A stretch of 64,000 nucleotides of DNA, from assembly GCA_025331445.1 (NCBI GenBank), contig JAIWNE010000136.1, positions 1 through 64,000 of the forward strand. Reading direction: 5' to 3'. The notes beneath the pieces are model-generated. The model was given only the letters and a program-made list of their open reading frames with translations. It had not been told where the DNA came from and made no database searches. Shown piece by piece: positions 1 to 11,502 of this stretch (positions are counted from its first letter, which is position 1; each line of letters begins with the position of its first letter). Origin of the DNA: Blakeslea trispora (taxonomy: Eukaryota > Mucoromycota > Mucoromycetes > Mucorales > Choanephoraceae). Both the position numbers and the translations under genes were made by a program.

Positions 1-2608
1 TCTCTTTCTTTTTAATAAAAAAATCGAGTTCCCTCTCATTGAATCTATTTGAGACTGCAAATATCACAAAATACATAAAAAAAAAGAGGTTGAAGAAAAA
101 AGAGACACTTAAAAAACACTTAAACGATTGTTTAAAGATGGGTAGTTTGGAAAGCCAAAAGCTGTCAAAATAAAGACGTAAGCAACATACAAACATAATT
201 TAATCCTCATACTAGATCTTGTCAAAGTTACTCGTATCAAAGGTTTATTTTTGAAATACAACACAAAGACGCTAATCCCTTTTATATTTGATAAATAAAG
301 TAAAGCCAGAGTCATTATCACACACTATTCCATGCTAACAGCCCTTTTTATTGTATTCCATTTCCTTATACTCGTTTCTATACATATCATCCAGAATAAT
401 ATAGCCACATATAAAAATAAAGTAATAACTTGACATGAAAGATGTTGTCTTTTTTATTGTTCAAAAACAATTCTTCAACCAAATATCCAAGGTTATTGTT
501 CTTGATGCAGTCCGTTCCAACAAAGAGCCGTTTACAATCTAAACCAAAAGTATTACTTACCTCTTGTAAAGTGTTCAGCAGTAGATTCCAATAGCTGTGT
601 ACTGTAATAATTAATATTTTGGTATAAAAAAATTGTGATGTTGAAAGGTGATTAAAGTTTAGTAAAAGCTTTTCATAAAGACACAGCCTAAAAGGCTGAA
701 AGAGTAGAACACCTTGATTTTCTTATGGGAATATAATCCTATAAATCAGTTTTTGTGATTTTTATTGTAATTGTTTACTTGCCAATTTGTAAAAAAGTAT
801 GTTCATTTTTAATCTGACATTTAAAGGCTGTCCTGAATAATTATTCTTGTCACCTTTGTGAGATATGACCTGAGCGGACATTTGTTCAGGCTGTCGCCAT
901 CGAAGGGATGATCATTTTATGCGATTCTCATCAAGATCAGGTACAAGAATTGTCATAACTTAAAACATATAAATACTAGATTCACTTTTAATTTATGTTT
1001 TGTCTCGAATTTTATTCTTTTTAACCTCTTCAAAAAATCACTATTCACAAAATGTCTACCCCTTCTACCAACGATGGCATAATTAGATGCGAATGCTCTG
1101 AGTGCAAGCAAACATCCCCCTTTGCTACAGAATGGTGACTAAGCGTACTAGCCGTCAACATCAAAAGCGTGAATCCTTAAGAAAACACAAAGTTGATTGT
1201 AATATTCTAAACTTACTTTTTTGATTATTATTGACTACTCATACTCTCTTCATTATTAGATCGTGCTAGCCATCCTACTCTTAGTTCTGGTCTTACTTTT
1301 GCCCTCGATAGTCTTTTGGTTGATGAAGGTAAGTTCACTTTTTTTTTAGTATACTCGCACGATTACTAAAAAGCGAATAATAGAGTCGGGCTTTTCTTTC
1401 AGTAAAACTCCTCATGAAGCCACATCTGTCGAAGCCAACCTAGTTGAAGACATCGTTCAAGATGGTATGTCCCCTTTCGAGGTGTTTTTAAATGATCAAT
1501 AAACTCAATTATTTTACTATTCATTTTAGAGGTTCAAAACGATTATCCTTCGAATAAAAATTTGCCCACTTCGCCCGTTGCTACCCTCTTGTTTGCAACG
1601 CTTCTCTTGTTGCGTAAGAGTCAGCTTGCCGATGCCACCAGCGAGACTGTTATGTTGTTTTGCAACATGGTGCTCTGCCTTACCGAAGAAAGCTTTCGCT
1701 TTCCTAGTAAGGTATCCACCTTTGACAACTGGAGTTTATCCAGCAACTACAACAGCAACAGTGTCAAGGAATATGCCAACTGCGTCGAATACCATGCTAT
1801 CCACTCCTATAACACAAAAGAACAGAAGGAAAAGATTCAAGAACAAGTCTATTGTTTGAACACCGGTATCTTTGCTTCTTCTACCCTTTGCCAGGCCAAA
1901 TTAGTCGCACCCAACCAATACGAAAAAATTGCTCCTGTTCGTTCCTTCTATTACAACTCGCTGATCAATTCTTTGGAATCATATTTCAAGAGGGATACTT
2001 TTGTTGATCTCATCAGCCAATGGAATCTCAGAGAAGTTATCCCAGGTACTTTGTCTGACATATATGATGGTCAAGTATGGAAGACATTCAAGCTCCAAGA
2101 ATCAGATGACAAACCCTTCGTTGAGCAAAGCAACTACAACCTGCTCTTGACTCTCAATTGTGACTGGTTCCAAGCGTACAAGGACGACTATACCGTTGGT
2201 GCTTTATATCTGACCATTCAGAATTTGCCGCGTGAGGTTCGCAACCTACGTACCAACACTATTTTGGTGTGTTTGATCAGCGGCCCAAAGGAACCAAGCA
2301 CCTATGAGATGAACAATTACTTGCGTCCTTTGGTATAAGATCTTTTGCTGTTGAAAGAAGGTGTGTCAATGAAGACAAGAAATCACGGCGAGCAAATTTT
2401 TAAGGCTGCCATCTCTTTGTACATGATGGACTTGCCTGCTCAAAAGAAAGTAGTTGGGCTGACCTCGTACACTTCCGTCAATGTATGCCACAAGTGCAAG
2501 AAGCACTTCCTAGCCTTAATTAGAGGTCAAGCTCTCAGGACTTTTCTGATTTTAATGTGACAATCTGGGTTAAAAGAACAAACCAAGAACACCGCCGCCA
2601 TGCTGAAG

Positions 2609-5252
2609 GAATCTGCTTAAATGTTCCCGCCGGGATCTGAATTATAGGCATAAATCCTCAGTGGCTTTGGTGGCTTACTGATTTCTTTACTTGTAATTTT
2701 ACTTTTGTTCCTGAAGAAGTTTTTTGTTTTATTTTCTAAGTTTTTTTAACGCAACTGTCTTTCAGGATTTCTATAGAGGTTTGGGTTTCTTGCGACAACC
2801 CCGTCTAGTTTTTCTAGGATATGCTCTAGGAGTTTGGCAATATCTTCTGCAGCTTCTGTTTCAAAGGATGCAGCTCTTGATGCCTTGTGCACTTTTCTTT
2901 TCTGGTGATTCAGTGTCGACATCAAACACTTGACACGTTCCCAAGCCGCACTCCTTTCTTCGCCTCCTTCTTCAACTTCTTCGTCACTTCCACCAACAAA
3001 GTCAACATCAACTTCATCAAACGCAAAGAGATTCTCCGATTGAATTTTGACAGTGCTGGCTTCAGCTTCATCTTCATCTACAACATCTATCTCTTCATCG
3101 CTATCACCAATAATATCTATTTCTTCATTTTAAAGAAAAAGCTCAACGTTAGTCTTTTCTCATGAGCAATCCTATTTCTATCCTTGAAAATAATACCTTC
3201 TTCGTCAATTTAAGTTGCTTCCTGAGTTCTGAAAGCAACCAGTTGGTCATTTCTGACACGATCGTAGAACAAAGGAACTGAGGTGTATCTCTTTAAGAGA
3301 TACATGTGCTTACAAGGCAAACTTCCCTTCCTGAAATCAGAACACGTACATTTGCTAATGAAGCCATCTTCAACACTAACAGAGTACTTAACAGACGGGG
3401 AAGTTAAGGAGCCTACAAACCAATTCTCATTGACAACAGCAACATCACTGCTATTGGTGCCTAATGGGTTTTCAATAAGAGAAGGCAATTGGTTTGCACG
3501 AACCTCTCTCGCAAAGAATGAACGTTTAGCTTCTTCGTTTTGCTCCGGCCCCATTCTACCATTGTTGAACATGATACGTTCTCGTTCCTCTGCGAAGTGA
3601 AATTCGGCATCATCAACCAAGACGAAAGTCAAATGATCTAGTCGATTAATTCTGCGTCGACTAAAATATATGGTCTTAAGCTGGTTATGCCACGACTCAA
3701 TAAAATTGTTAGTGAACATGCTTCTATGTGTTTCCGGCATGTACGATTGACTCCATCGACCCTTCAGCTCCTCAGTTTGAGTCCAGCGTCTACCAAAGTA
3801 AGCCAGAAAGCCAGCCTAGTTCTCTTGTTCCAACTTTGACTCAAATTGAGTAAGAAGCTCGTTGAATTCAGCAACTTCGCTTGTAAGAAGCAGCTGACCC
3901 AGCAATTGCTCCAATTGCTTCTTGTACTGGCCTACTTCTTCTTGGGTGTGAGCACCAGTAAGAGTGACCTTTTGGTCCATGGCCTTTCTCCAAGCCTTCA
4001 GCACATGGAACCCACAGTAATGGACATAGGTGCCATTCAATGCACTGCGGATGGCATTGAGCTCGGCTACACAACAATCAATGGTGATTGCCTCAGGATT
4101 GAAGCTACCTTATTGCTTCAAGAAGGTAAGCCATTGATTTAATGGGCCAACGGTTTGATCGTTGGTTACCATATAGGCAACAGGATATCCCTTGTGGGTT
4201 TAAGATTCCCGAGCAACAAGACTGTAAAGTACCTCAGTACTTCTGGGAGAGATGCCATGTGTTGCATCAAGACAGAAAGACTTGTTGAGAGACATCTCTC
4301 GTACTTGGACAGGGGATTGAAACCCACGGGCAAAGAGCTTGTCATTCTGACTCTACAATTGCAAGTTGTCGTTGAAGACAACATAGTTCTTCATTGGCAA
4401 TTGACGATCAAGCCAGGCGTCGAAAGAAATTAAATCGTTCTTATCAAGGCGATAGAGGGTTTCTTTAATCTACTCAAGGAAAATTATTGCTCAACTCAAA
4501 TGTTCAAAAAGTAACTCAATATATCGCACCTTCTTGATGCGATTGTAAACATCTTCATAAGTGGGCTTTCTTCTGCTACATTCCCACTGCTCAATTTGGC
4601 GAAGAATTGCAGTTCTAATGTCTCTGCAGTTTGAGCCATTTCTCAAATTTCTTTCAATGACCGTTATGGTCTCCCTGGTCAAAGGAAGAGTTCTGATGTC
4701 GCTGTTGCTGCCAGGGACATGGTTGGCATGGCCCATCGACATCTTGAGTTTAACAACGTCAGGGTTTTGAACATACTGAAGGATGCTCAAAGTTCCTCTG
4801 CATCCAATTTTTTTGAGTCTTTTTGACTGATACGCACAGTTCTAGTAGGGATATGTTGACCTCTACGGTGACATTCACGGGATTCACCCATGATCAAGTT
4901 TTCGGCACTTCTGCTATGCTTCTTGATCCACTTGGTTGCACTCAACTCGCTGATGCGGTTGAAGCATTCTTTCCACTCGTTTGCTACTACATATACAGTC
5001 TCGTTGAAAGGGAGACTTAAAACTCCTGGTACTTCAGTACTGACAAGAGCGGTCTCAATGTTGGTTAAGTTGTATACGATTCTGATAGGAGAGGTTGACA
5101 TGTTTGATGTTTAAGAAACTTCTGGAAAATAAAACAAAGAACTTCTTCAGGAACAAAAGTAAAATCACAAGTAAAGAAATCAGTAAGCCACCAAAGCCAC
5201 TGAGGATTTATGCCTATAATTCAGATCCCGGCGGGAACATTTAAGTAGATTC
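2609..5252 (-). mobile_element. MULE 1 (FAR1-type Mutator-like element)
   Basis: The ends are inverted repeats of more than 100 bp, starting GAATCT(G/A)CTTAAATG and including GTTCCCGCCGGGATC. They are flanked by a perfect 8-bp target duplication TGCTGAAG at 2601-2608 and 5253-5260, the size expected for Mutator-like elements. The insertion splits the A1 Tnp2 gene, and the A2 copy shows the uninterrupted site. It contains one transposase pseudogene on the minus strand. The stretch 2760-3200 holds no gene that I can support. Confidence 0.93.
3210..5101 (-). pseudogene. MULE/FAR1-type transposase (SWIM zinc finger), broken
   Basis: Read on the minus strand from the ATG at 5101: an N-terminal DNA-binding-like segment, a middle MULE transposase domain (around 4400-3800) with LDATHGISPRS, a second acidic site near AITIDCC, and HYCGFHVLKAWRKAM, then a C-terminal SWIM finger of form CxCx9CxH (CTCSDFRKGSLPCKH) near 3320-3360. 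In-frame stops occur at least three times in the middle domain (after NDNLQL, after LVARES and after TFLKQ), and frame changes near 4790 and 4440 break it further. These features fit a dead FAR1/MURA-like transposase for this element. Confidence 0.85.
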
Positions 5253-5422
5253 TGCTGAAGACTGGCTCAAGACCACTATCAAGACAGAGCGCGCAGAAAA
5301 AGAAAGAGAGAATGGTACTCAGTGGACCGTACTTCTTGATTTACCTTATTTCAATCCCATACGCCATGTAGGGATTGATATAATGCACAATCTTCTCTTG
5401 GGCAGAGTTAAGCGCATGGCTA

Positions 5423-7052
5423 CAGTGACCCGCAAAACTGTTCAAAAAGATTTTTTTTTTACTTTGAACCTTATGATCGGATATTCAAACACATTTTAAA
5501 CCCCTCTTGTCATACCTTGTTAGAAAGCCTCACTAATTTACTATATGATGACCAGGTTGCACACTGATTGGTTGACCTTGAAATGAAAATCACCATTTAA
5601 AAAAAAAGTCTTTTTGAACAGTTTTGCGGGTGTGCACTATATTTTTATTAATAGGGGATTTGACCACCTTTAGCGGCGATAAGATCAGCTATTCTATTTG
5701 GCATGCTTTCAACAAGGTTGTTGCATGTTTCAGGATCAATATTGTTCCAAATTTGAGTTACACGATCAAATAACTCAGCAATAGAGCCTGGAGCGGTTTC
5801 AAAGGCAGCTAAACGTCTTTTGACTATACTCCAAAGGTTCTCAATGGGATTCAAATCGGGCGAGAAGGACGGCCAGTCGAGAACTTGAATGTTGCGATCC
5901 TTGAGATGACGTTTGGTATGCTTGGAAGTATGCTTGGGGTCATTATCATGCTGAAATATGGCGTCATCCTCAGTATAACCATAGAATTCTAGCGATCTGA
6001 CCAACTCATCGTCTATAATTTGAATGTACAACTCAGAGTCCATCTTGCCATTGATCTTCGCAAGAAAGCCTGGACCTTTCCAACAAAAGAAGCCCCAAAG
6101 CATAATTGAACCACCTCCATGCTTGTAGAGATGGTCAAGCTGAAACGCTTTCAACTCCTTATCATCGGCTTTCCAAACCCATTGAGCACCATCCGAGCCA
6201 ATTCTGTTGATTTGGTCTCATCGGAGAACATCACGGACATCCAATCGTTGATAGTCCAACTTCTGTGAGCCTCGGCCCATTCCAAGCGGTCTTTCATACG
6301 CTTAGGTGTTAGAGGAAGGACCTTTGGCTTATGAATAGCTGTCATTTTGGCGCTTTTGAAAAACCTACGCACGGTATCCTCAGAAACAACAACTTGTTGA
6401 TCAGCCAAGAATCGCTGCGCATCTTTTGCGGTCTTGAAAACGCCAGTAGAAAGATCTTGAAATACCTTGCGACCGAGATTCTTGCTGATCTTACCTGGTC
6501 GGCCACCCGCATGTTGAGGAATCTCCAAGTTCATCTCATCACGAATGTTTGAAACGGTACCTTGACTGATACCAAGCTGACGCGCTACTTCGCGAACATT
6601 TTTACTTTTGGAAAGCATAGCTTTCGCGTCATTTCGTTTGTCATTGCTGATGTGTTTGGGCATGTTGGTAGATGTCAAGTAGATGTAACTAGATTGAGCG
6701 ATGTCGATTAAATTGGTCTGACAAAACCAACCAAAATTTACACAAACCTTTAAAAAAGTGAAGAGAAGAAGAAAAAAACCAATTACGCGTCAAAATAATT
6801 TCAAATACTAGCCCCCTCCCTTCGTTGTAATTTTTCTCGGACACACGCGAAACTGTTCAAAAAGACTTTTTTTTTTAAATGGTGATTTTCATTTCAAGGT
6901 CAACCAATCAGTGTGCAACCTGGTCATCATATAGTAAATTAGTGAGGCTTTCTAACAAGGTATGACAAGAGGGGTTTAAAATGTGTTTGAATATCCGATC
7001 ATAAGGTTCAAAGTAAAAAAAAAATCTTTTTGAACAGTTTTGCGGGTCACTG
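5423..7052 (-). mobile_element. Tc1/mariner element with ~205-bp inverted repeats
   Basis: The termini read CAGTGACCCGCAAAACTG inward from both ends and are flanked by TA (5421-5422 and 7053-7054), the standard Tc1 target. The inverted repeats span about 5423-5631 and 6845-7052. Each arm is itself bounded by inverted copies of GCAAAACTGTTCAAAAAG. The interior holds one DD34E transposase pseudogene. The left flank is the A1 Tnp2 gene; the right flank is not. Confidence 0.93.
5648..6663 (-). pseudogene. Tc1-type DD34E transposase (one frameshift)
   Basis: Starts at the ATG at 6663 (MPKHISND). An N-terminal paired helix-turn-helix (KNVREVARQLGISQGTVSNI) is followed by a GRPGKI box and a second helix-turn-helix, then the catalytic domain: SDETK (first Asp), HDNDPKHTS (second Asp) and PDLNPIENLW (Glu, 34-residue spacing type). 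The frame breaks by one base between SDETK and the downstream frame near 6208-6212, so the protein is split in two overlapping frames. The downstream frame contains the expected WVWKADD region. Otherwise the length is close to the roughly 340 residues usual for Tc1, and a single indel separates it from an open gene. Confidence 0.93.
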
Positions 7053-7054
7053 TA

Positions 7055-7132
7055 TACTTTAAAGGTCATTTGTCACTATAATTCCCCTTTGAGACCTAAG
7101 CTAGATATGATTCGACTATAAAGCACTCCTAT
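7055..7132. other. Short junction without gene
   Basis: Sequence between the Tc1 right end and the gypsy remnant. It does not match the continuation of the A1 Tnp2 gene in A2, so a deletion or recombination junction lies at or near the Tc1 element. Confidence 0.6.
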
Positions 7133-9701
7133 TCAAAGTAAGCTCGTATAATACTTTACCCATGGCCCAATTCTTGTGTTTCTGCCTATTTTTCTTTGAA
7201 ACCGCATATGAGAAAAACAAATATTTCGCAAGGTTATTTCACGATTATTTGAGTCACTATATACACCCTCTACGCCGCGGTGCCGGCCGATCGTCTTGGA
7301 GCGTGCATGCAAGATGATGTTCTCGATATCCATCCAATCGAGACCCAAGATAATATCTTCATCTTGCTTTGGTATTACTAGAAGGAAAGCTTGACTATGG
7401 TCTTGCCCATTGAACCTGAACGACAGCACTGTTTTCTTATCAGCCGTTTGGGTTGAGGTGTTGCCATAGTTGATAATGACTAATGGGCACGCAAAGAATG
7501 AAAGGTCTAGCCTCTGAGCCGCATCTTCAAATATTGTGCTTATGGTAGATCCGGTGTCAACTAGGGCCCCCACGGTTTATCCTTGGTCTGTCTCCACTGC
7601 GATTTTAAATCTGGGATTATTTCCTGTCGAGAAAGGCTTTTAGACCTCTCGGTTGTTGTTGAAGAAGTGATTAAAGATGTTAGGGTCTTCCTCATCGCTG
7701 GGATCAATCTCGGTTGGGTGGGCCTCTTCTTGATCCGTAAGAGGTAGTTCTAGCGACTGAGCATTTTGTCGGTGCTCCTGCGGGTCCCTGGCTTTACAGT
7801 CCTTTTTCAAATGCCCCTTTAGGTTACAGCGATAGCAACGACGAGTTTCAGTGTTCTGACCGTGTCGGGGTTGTCTGGAAGGTTTTCTTCTGTCAGGACT
7901 GTTGGTCTGGTAATTCTGAGTCATATCCAAGGCGGAGTCCTCTTGTGTAGCCGCCGGGTAAGGTTGGGCTACCGTGTCCGTATGCAATACCAACAGGTCA
8001 TTTTCAACCTTAATACAAATCTTGACCGCTTCGTTGTATGTTGAAGGCCCTCTATAGATGATAGCCTTGCGCATTTCAGGGTTTATTGCCGCTTTCAAGT
8101 ATGAGATCAGCATACGCTCGGAGTGTATTTCTGCTTTACGAGCCACCTCTGTGAAGGCCATACCGAATTGCGTCATGCGAGTTCTTCCTTGTTTCAAGTG
8201 CTTTAGTTCATTTAATGCGCTTTCGATGGTAACCTCCCCTCCAGCGATATAATCAATAAAAGCTTTTTCCATTTTCTTCCAGCTCGATTTGATGTCGGGG
8301 GACAAGTAGCAATACCAAGCCAGAGCAGCACCTTTGAACCTGACTTGTAGATCTTCCAGTCTATCTTTTTCACTGAATCGAATGTGATGGGAAATGGTCT
8401 TGTACTCTACCAGCCAATCGAGTGCTTGTTTGGCATCATCGTTTGTCATGTTTGGCTTGTCTGAACATGAATTTCTTAAGAATTGAAGTCTATATTTGTA
8501 TATAAAGATCTACATCATAATTTGATTAAGTAATCCTATCAACATTATGTCAGTCTAGAATGATTTCATAAGCAAGTGCTATGAATCTGGACTAAAGAAG
8601 ATGATAAGCAATAAGTCCTGCTAAAGAAAGTAAAATGTCAATATGTCATTAAAGGTGACACAAACTAGTCTATGACATTGTTTTCTTGAATATCCAGATT
8701 TAGTTAAGAATAAAGACTAAAGGAAGTCAAAGACGTAATAGCAATAGTAGATAGCAATTGGTATAAATACTCTCATTTATTTTGTTCATAATAAAGGCAT
8801 ACGTAAAACAGTCTCAAACTATTTACTATACTTGTCCCCTTTCTATTTTAAATTACCTAAATATCACACCGTTGAAAAAGTAAGGGATTTGCATCTGTCT
8901 TCGTCTTTCCTTAATTTCTTCCTTAGAAATAACTTCATCGCCCAAGAAGTCCTGTTCATTCTTGATCGCATCCTTAGGTATGGTCAAGATCCTAGATTCT
9001 CCTTTATCCATCTTCAATCGATGGATATCCTCTTGCAGGCTGACAATCATTTGTCTCATTTCTGCTACCACCGTGGTCTCGTTCGGATGGGCTTCAACCG
9101 TAGTGGGAGGGTTCACCGCAAAATCAACCAGATTAGGCCCCAACTGTAATTCATGGCAATCGGCGAGGGTTGGCCAACGATATCGCTTTATCAACGACAA
9201 CAGTTCACCAGGGTGGTCTTCCTTGAGTGTTGTCAGTTCTCTTTGAATGTAGGCTTTTCCAGACTCTAGTTGTTTGTCCAACTTGGCCATATCGTTTTCG
9301 AGCTTTGTATCTGCGACTTTCTGCATAAGGATGATTTCTGCCAGAGCTTGTCTGCTCTCTGGGCTGACCATGTTGATGGATGCCTCAATTGCCGAGATTC
9401 TCTGAAAGAGATCTCAAATTTCTTTCACCTTAGCCGGTCTGAATTCTTGCACATAAATTTTTATAGCCGCCTGCTGGTGTTGAAGATAACGAAAGATCTC
9501 CTCGCGTTCGGCCTTGTCGCTGCTAGGGAGAATTTTATCCGTATGGACAGAAACCGGGGGGACAGAGTCTTCGACGGGGTGTTCTGAGAACGAGTAGTCC
9601 GTACTAGGGATAGGCTCCTCTTCCATTGATCCAAGTCTATCCACCTCCCTCTCCAATTCAAAAGACGCATGGGTAATTGTGTTGTCGCTACTGGAACTCA
9701 T
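7133..9701 (-). pseudogene. Ty3/gypsy gag-protease remnant, split by a solo LTR
   Basis: Minus strand, ATG at 9701. The N-terminal gag region has a charged coiled-coil-like part (IVSLQEDIHRLKMDK). The capsid-like region resumes at 8443 (ALDWLVEYKTISHHI, RFKGAALAWYCYL), followed by a zinc knuckle CYRCNLKGHLKKDC near 7800-7840. An aspartic protease follows with ALVDTGSTIS near 7560 and ILGLDWMD near 7330. In-frame stops lie at 9414 (TGA), 7640 (TAA) and just before the protease (TAA); the frame is otherwise continuous. A solo LTR with a 5-bp duplication interrupts gag. Reverse transcriptase, RNase H and integrase are absent, so only the 5' part of the element survives. Confidence 0.88.
8444..8868 (-). 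mobile_element. Solo LTR inserted in gag
   Basis: On the minus strand it starts TGTGATATTTAGG and ends CCAAACATGACA (TG...CA, 425 bp). Flanks are TCGTT at 8439-8443 and CCGTT at 8869-8873, a 5-bp duplication with one mismatch. Removing the LTR and one duplication joins the gag frame. A second copy of the same LTR lies at 50342-50776. It contains a TATA-like TATAAATAC and an AATAAAGG poly(A)-like signal near its start. Confidence 0.9.
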
Positions 9702-10534
9702 AATGCTTCTCTACCAATGTAATTTTTTTAGGCTTATAGTATAGATACAAACTCAACAATAACCTCTGTTGTTATGATATTTAACTAATGAGTCTTTATT
9801 GATATATATATGATATAATATATGTTACCTGTGTTGTTTTGATATTTAAAAAATGAGTAAAGAACATACATATCACAACAACACAGTGTTACGCACAGGG
9901 ATTTTCGTAGTACTCAAGTATTTTCTGACTTCTTTTCGCTGCTTTGAATCCAACTCTGTATTTCCTATTTGGTATTTTACTCATTTGACAGCTCCTCTTG
10001 ATCACTTATTACACAACAACCTTATTAGAATCCTTCTCTGACTTTCCATATCATAATGAATAGAACTTTTAGACATGTATTAATAATCCATACATGATGA
10101 CTCATTAGCTTGACTGTTTAAATTATCAGTTTACAAGTCCAACATGACTTCTTTAAGAATAGTATATAAACTCTTTAATCTTCTCTTATTAATAAACTCA
10201 ACTTAAATCTCTATTATTTACTTTACGCTTGGTTGTAGTTAGACATATTCATTACCTAAATCCACATATTCTTATTAGTTCCCTTGATACTTATTACAGA
10301 TCATTGTATTCATTTAATACATCTCTTCTTTTATATTACTTTATTCTCTTTACTTTACTTATATCTCTAGTCGGACGACTTAAAACCTGGTGCTCATTAC
10401 TTATAACCTTGCTGCCTGATTGCTCTGTTATATCTATTTGTTCTCTTTCTCAAGTTACTGCAAAAACTATCCTTTGTCCTGTAACAATAGTGATAATCAT
10501 CTTTTCATTTTGGATGATTTTTATGACATTAGAC
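9702..10534. other. Spacer with AT-rich direct repeats
   Basis: No gene is supported. A 25-bp imperfect repeat (TTGTTatGATATTTAA type) occurs twice, near 9768 and 9835, around an AT microsatellite. A stretch that starts TGTTACGCACAGG near 9888 and ends GTCCAACA near 10143 could be an old LTR, but no second copy or duplication confirms it. Confidence 0.4.
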
Positions 10535-10539
10535 AAAAA
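10535..10539 (-). terminator. RNA polymerase III terminator of tRNA-Pro
   Basis: On the minus strand the tRNA 3' end is followed directly by a run of five T residues, the usual pol III stop. Confidence 0.8.
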
Positions 10540-10611
10540 GGGTTTCTCCGGGAATCGAACCCGGGACCTCTCGCACCCTAAGCGAGAATTATACCACTAA
10601 ACCAAGAAACC
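10540..10611 (-). tRNA. tRNA-Pro (anticodon AGG)
   Basis: Minus strand, 72 nt. The acceptor stem is GGTTTCT paired with AGAAACC, the D arm has GTTTAGTGGTAT (A box), the anticodon stem is TCTCGC/GCGAGA with loop TTAGGGT giving anticodon AGG, and the T arm contains GGGTTCGAATCCC (B box). No intron. It matches the known eukaryotic tRNA-Pro(AGG) layout and is probably the only functional host gene in the window that can be named. CACTA element B1 begins 56 bp upstream of its 5' end. Confidence 0.96.
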
Positions 10612-10689
10612 TGTGTTATTTGATACGTACTTTAAAATAATCGAATATAGCAGCAATTCTTTTGCCGCACTACAGGGAAATGAAATTGA

Positions 10690-10745
10690 CCTCTTTAACC
10701 GACTAAATTTTTTGTCGGTTTTATGTCGGTTAAAGGGGTCATTTT
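10690..10745. repeat. B1 left subterminal repeats (TTTAACCGAC)
   Basis: Copies of TTTAACCGAC and its complement GTCGGTTAAA lie head to head just inside the left end. The same motif recurs about eight times at the right end. In plant CACTA elements such subterminal repeats bind the TnpA-type protein. Confidence 0.8.
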
Positions 10746-11502
10746 AAGCAGTAAAATGTATTTTTATGAATAATGGTCGAAACTGAATGAAATTTGACGC
10801 AGTAATGTCTGTAACTATATAGAATATATCCATGTAAGAAGATTGTTGTTTTTACTATCATTTTCTATGCGTTTAGAAGCATTCAATTTGAACATTTTTC
10901 GACTCTAATTTAAGAACCGCCATTTTTAACAAAATCCAGTTTTTTTATTGTGACCACTTTAAATTTCTTTTTTTTTAAAAAAAGATGTTGATACTTTTAG
11001 CCAATAAAAAGGCATTTAATTTTCTAAATCGCTTCGCATTCTGATTTAAACAGCGCGCAGCTGAGCTTCAACAATATTTTTGAGTCATGACAAATTAGGA
11101 AGGCATTATGTCTAAAATAAGAGCAGAAGGAATGATTAGAACAACTTGCAACTTACTGGTATAGCTTTGGAAGTGTTGATATGCATATTTAACTGAACAA
11201 AAAATCAAGCAGAATCGACGGATGTCAAGCTTTAAAATATGTTTTGCTTTAATAATTGTTGACGGAAAGGAACCAAACATTGAAGAAGAATATTCATTAG
11301 CCAAACATTGCTTCCGATCAATGATTTCTAAGCAAAAAGACTTTTGATTTGTCTACATTCAAGGAACAAATGAAATTTTGTGCAATCCTTTTGATTAGTA
11401 ACAGAGTGGTGGTAGTTCAAACAAAAGAAAAAGATATAAAAGACTCACAGAAAAACAAAATAAACTACTATCTATCTCACATTCTATTTGATTTACCTTA
11501 AA

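Larger units (their letters stand above)
1..5422 (+). mobile_element. CACTA family A, copy A1 (truncated, interrupted)
   Basis: Positions 60-2600 closely match 22780-25810 of copy A2, including the promoter region and the Tnp2-like gene. The copy starts before the window, so its CACTAC end is not seen. It is interrupted at 2609-5252 by a MULE, resumes at 5253/5261 in the same reading frame, and ends at 5422 where a Tc1 element begins. What follows the Tc1 element does not match the next part of A2, so the right half of A1 is missing. The first 1050 bases hold no convincing gene; they are left-arm and promoter sequence. Confidence 0.85.
1052..5422 (+). pseudogene. Tnp2-like CACTA transposase, copy A1 (broken)
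   Basis: The ATG at 1052 begins a spliced gene whose first exon carries a CxCxxC motif (CECSEC). Introns follow near 1194-1260, 1326-1400 and 1463-1530; the last exon begins near 1530 and is open from about 1562. It aligns with A2 and A3 (SFRFPSKVSTFDNW, a CHAIHSY zinc-like motif, DLPAQKKVVGLTS, CxxC). Lesions: one A missing near 1111, a nonsense TAA at 2336 where A2 has CAA, a one-base deletion near 2540, then the MULE insertion after 2600. The frame resumes at 5261 up to the motif GIDIMHNLLLG of the catalytic region. Not functional. The family assignment rests on the LPYFxPIRHVGIDxMHNLxLG block typical of Tnp2/EnSpm transposases. Confidence 0.8.

Noticed and set aside
9888..10143. Possible 5' LTR of the gypsy remnant (TG...CA, about 256 bp).
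   Set aside because: No second copy, no target duplication and no clear primer-binding site could be seen, so it is only mentioned in the spacer entry.
10229..10600. Open frame of 123 codons overlapping the tRNA gene.
   Set aside because: It has AT-driven hydrophobic composition and runs through the tRNA on the opposite strand.
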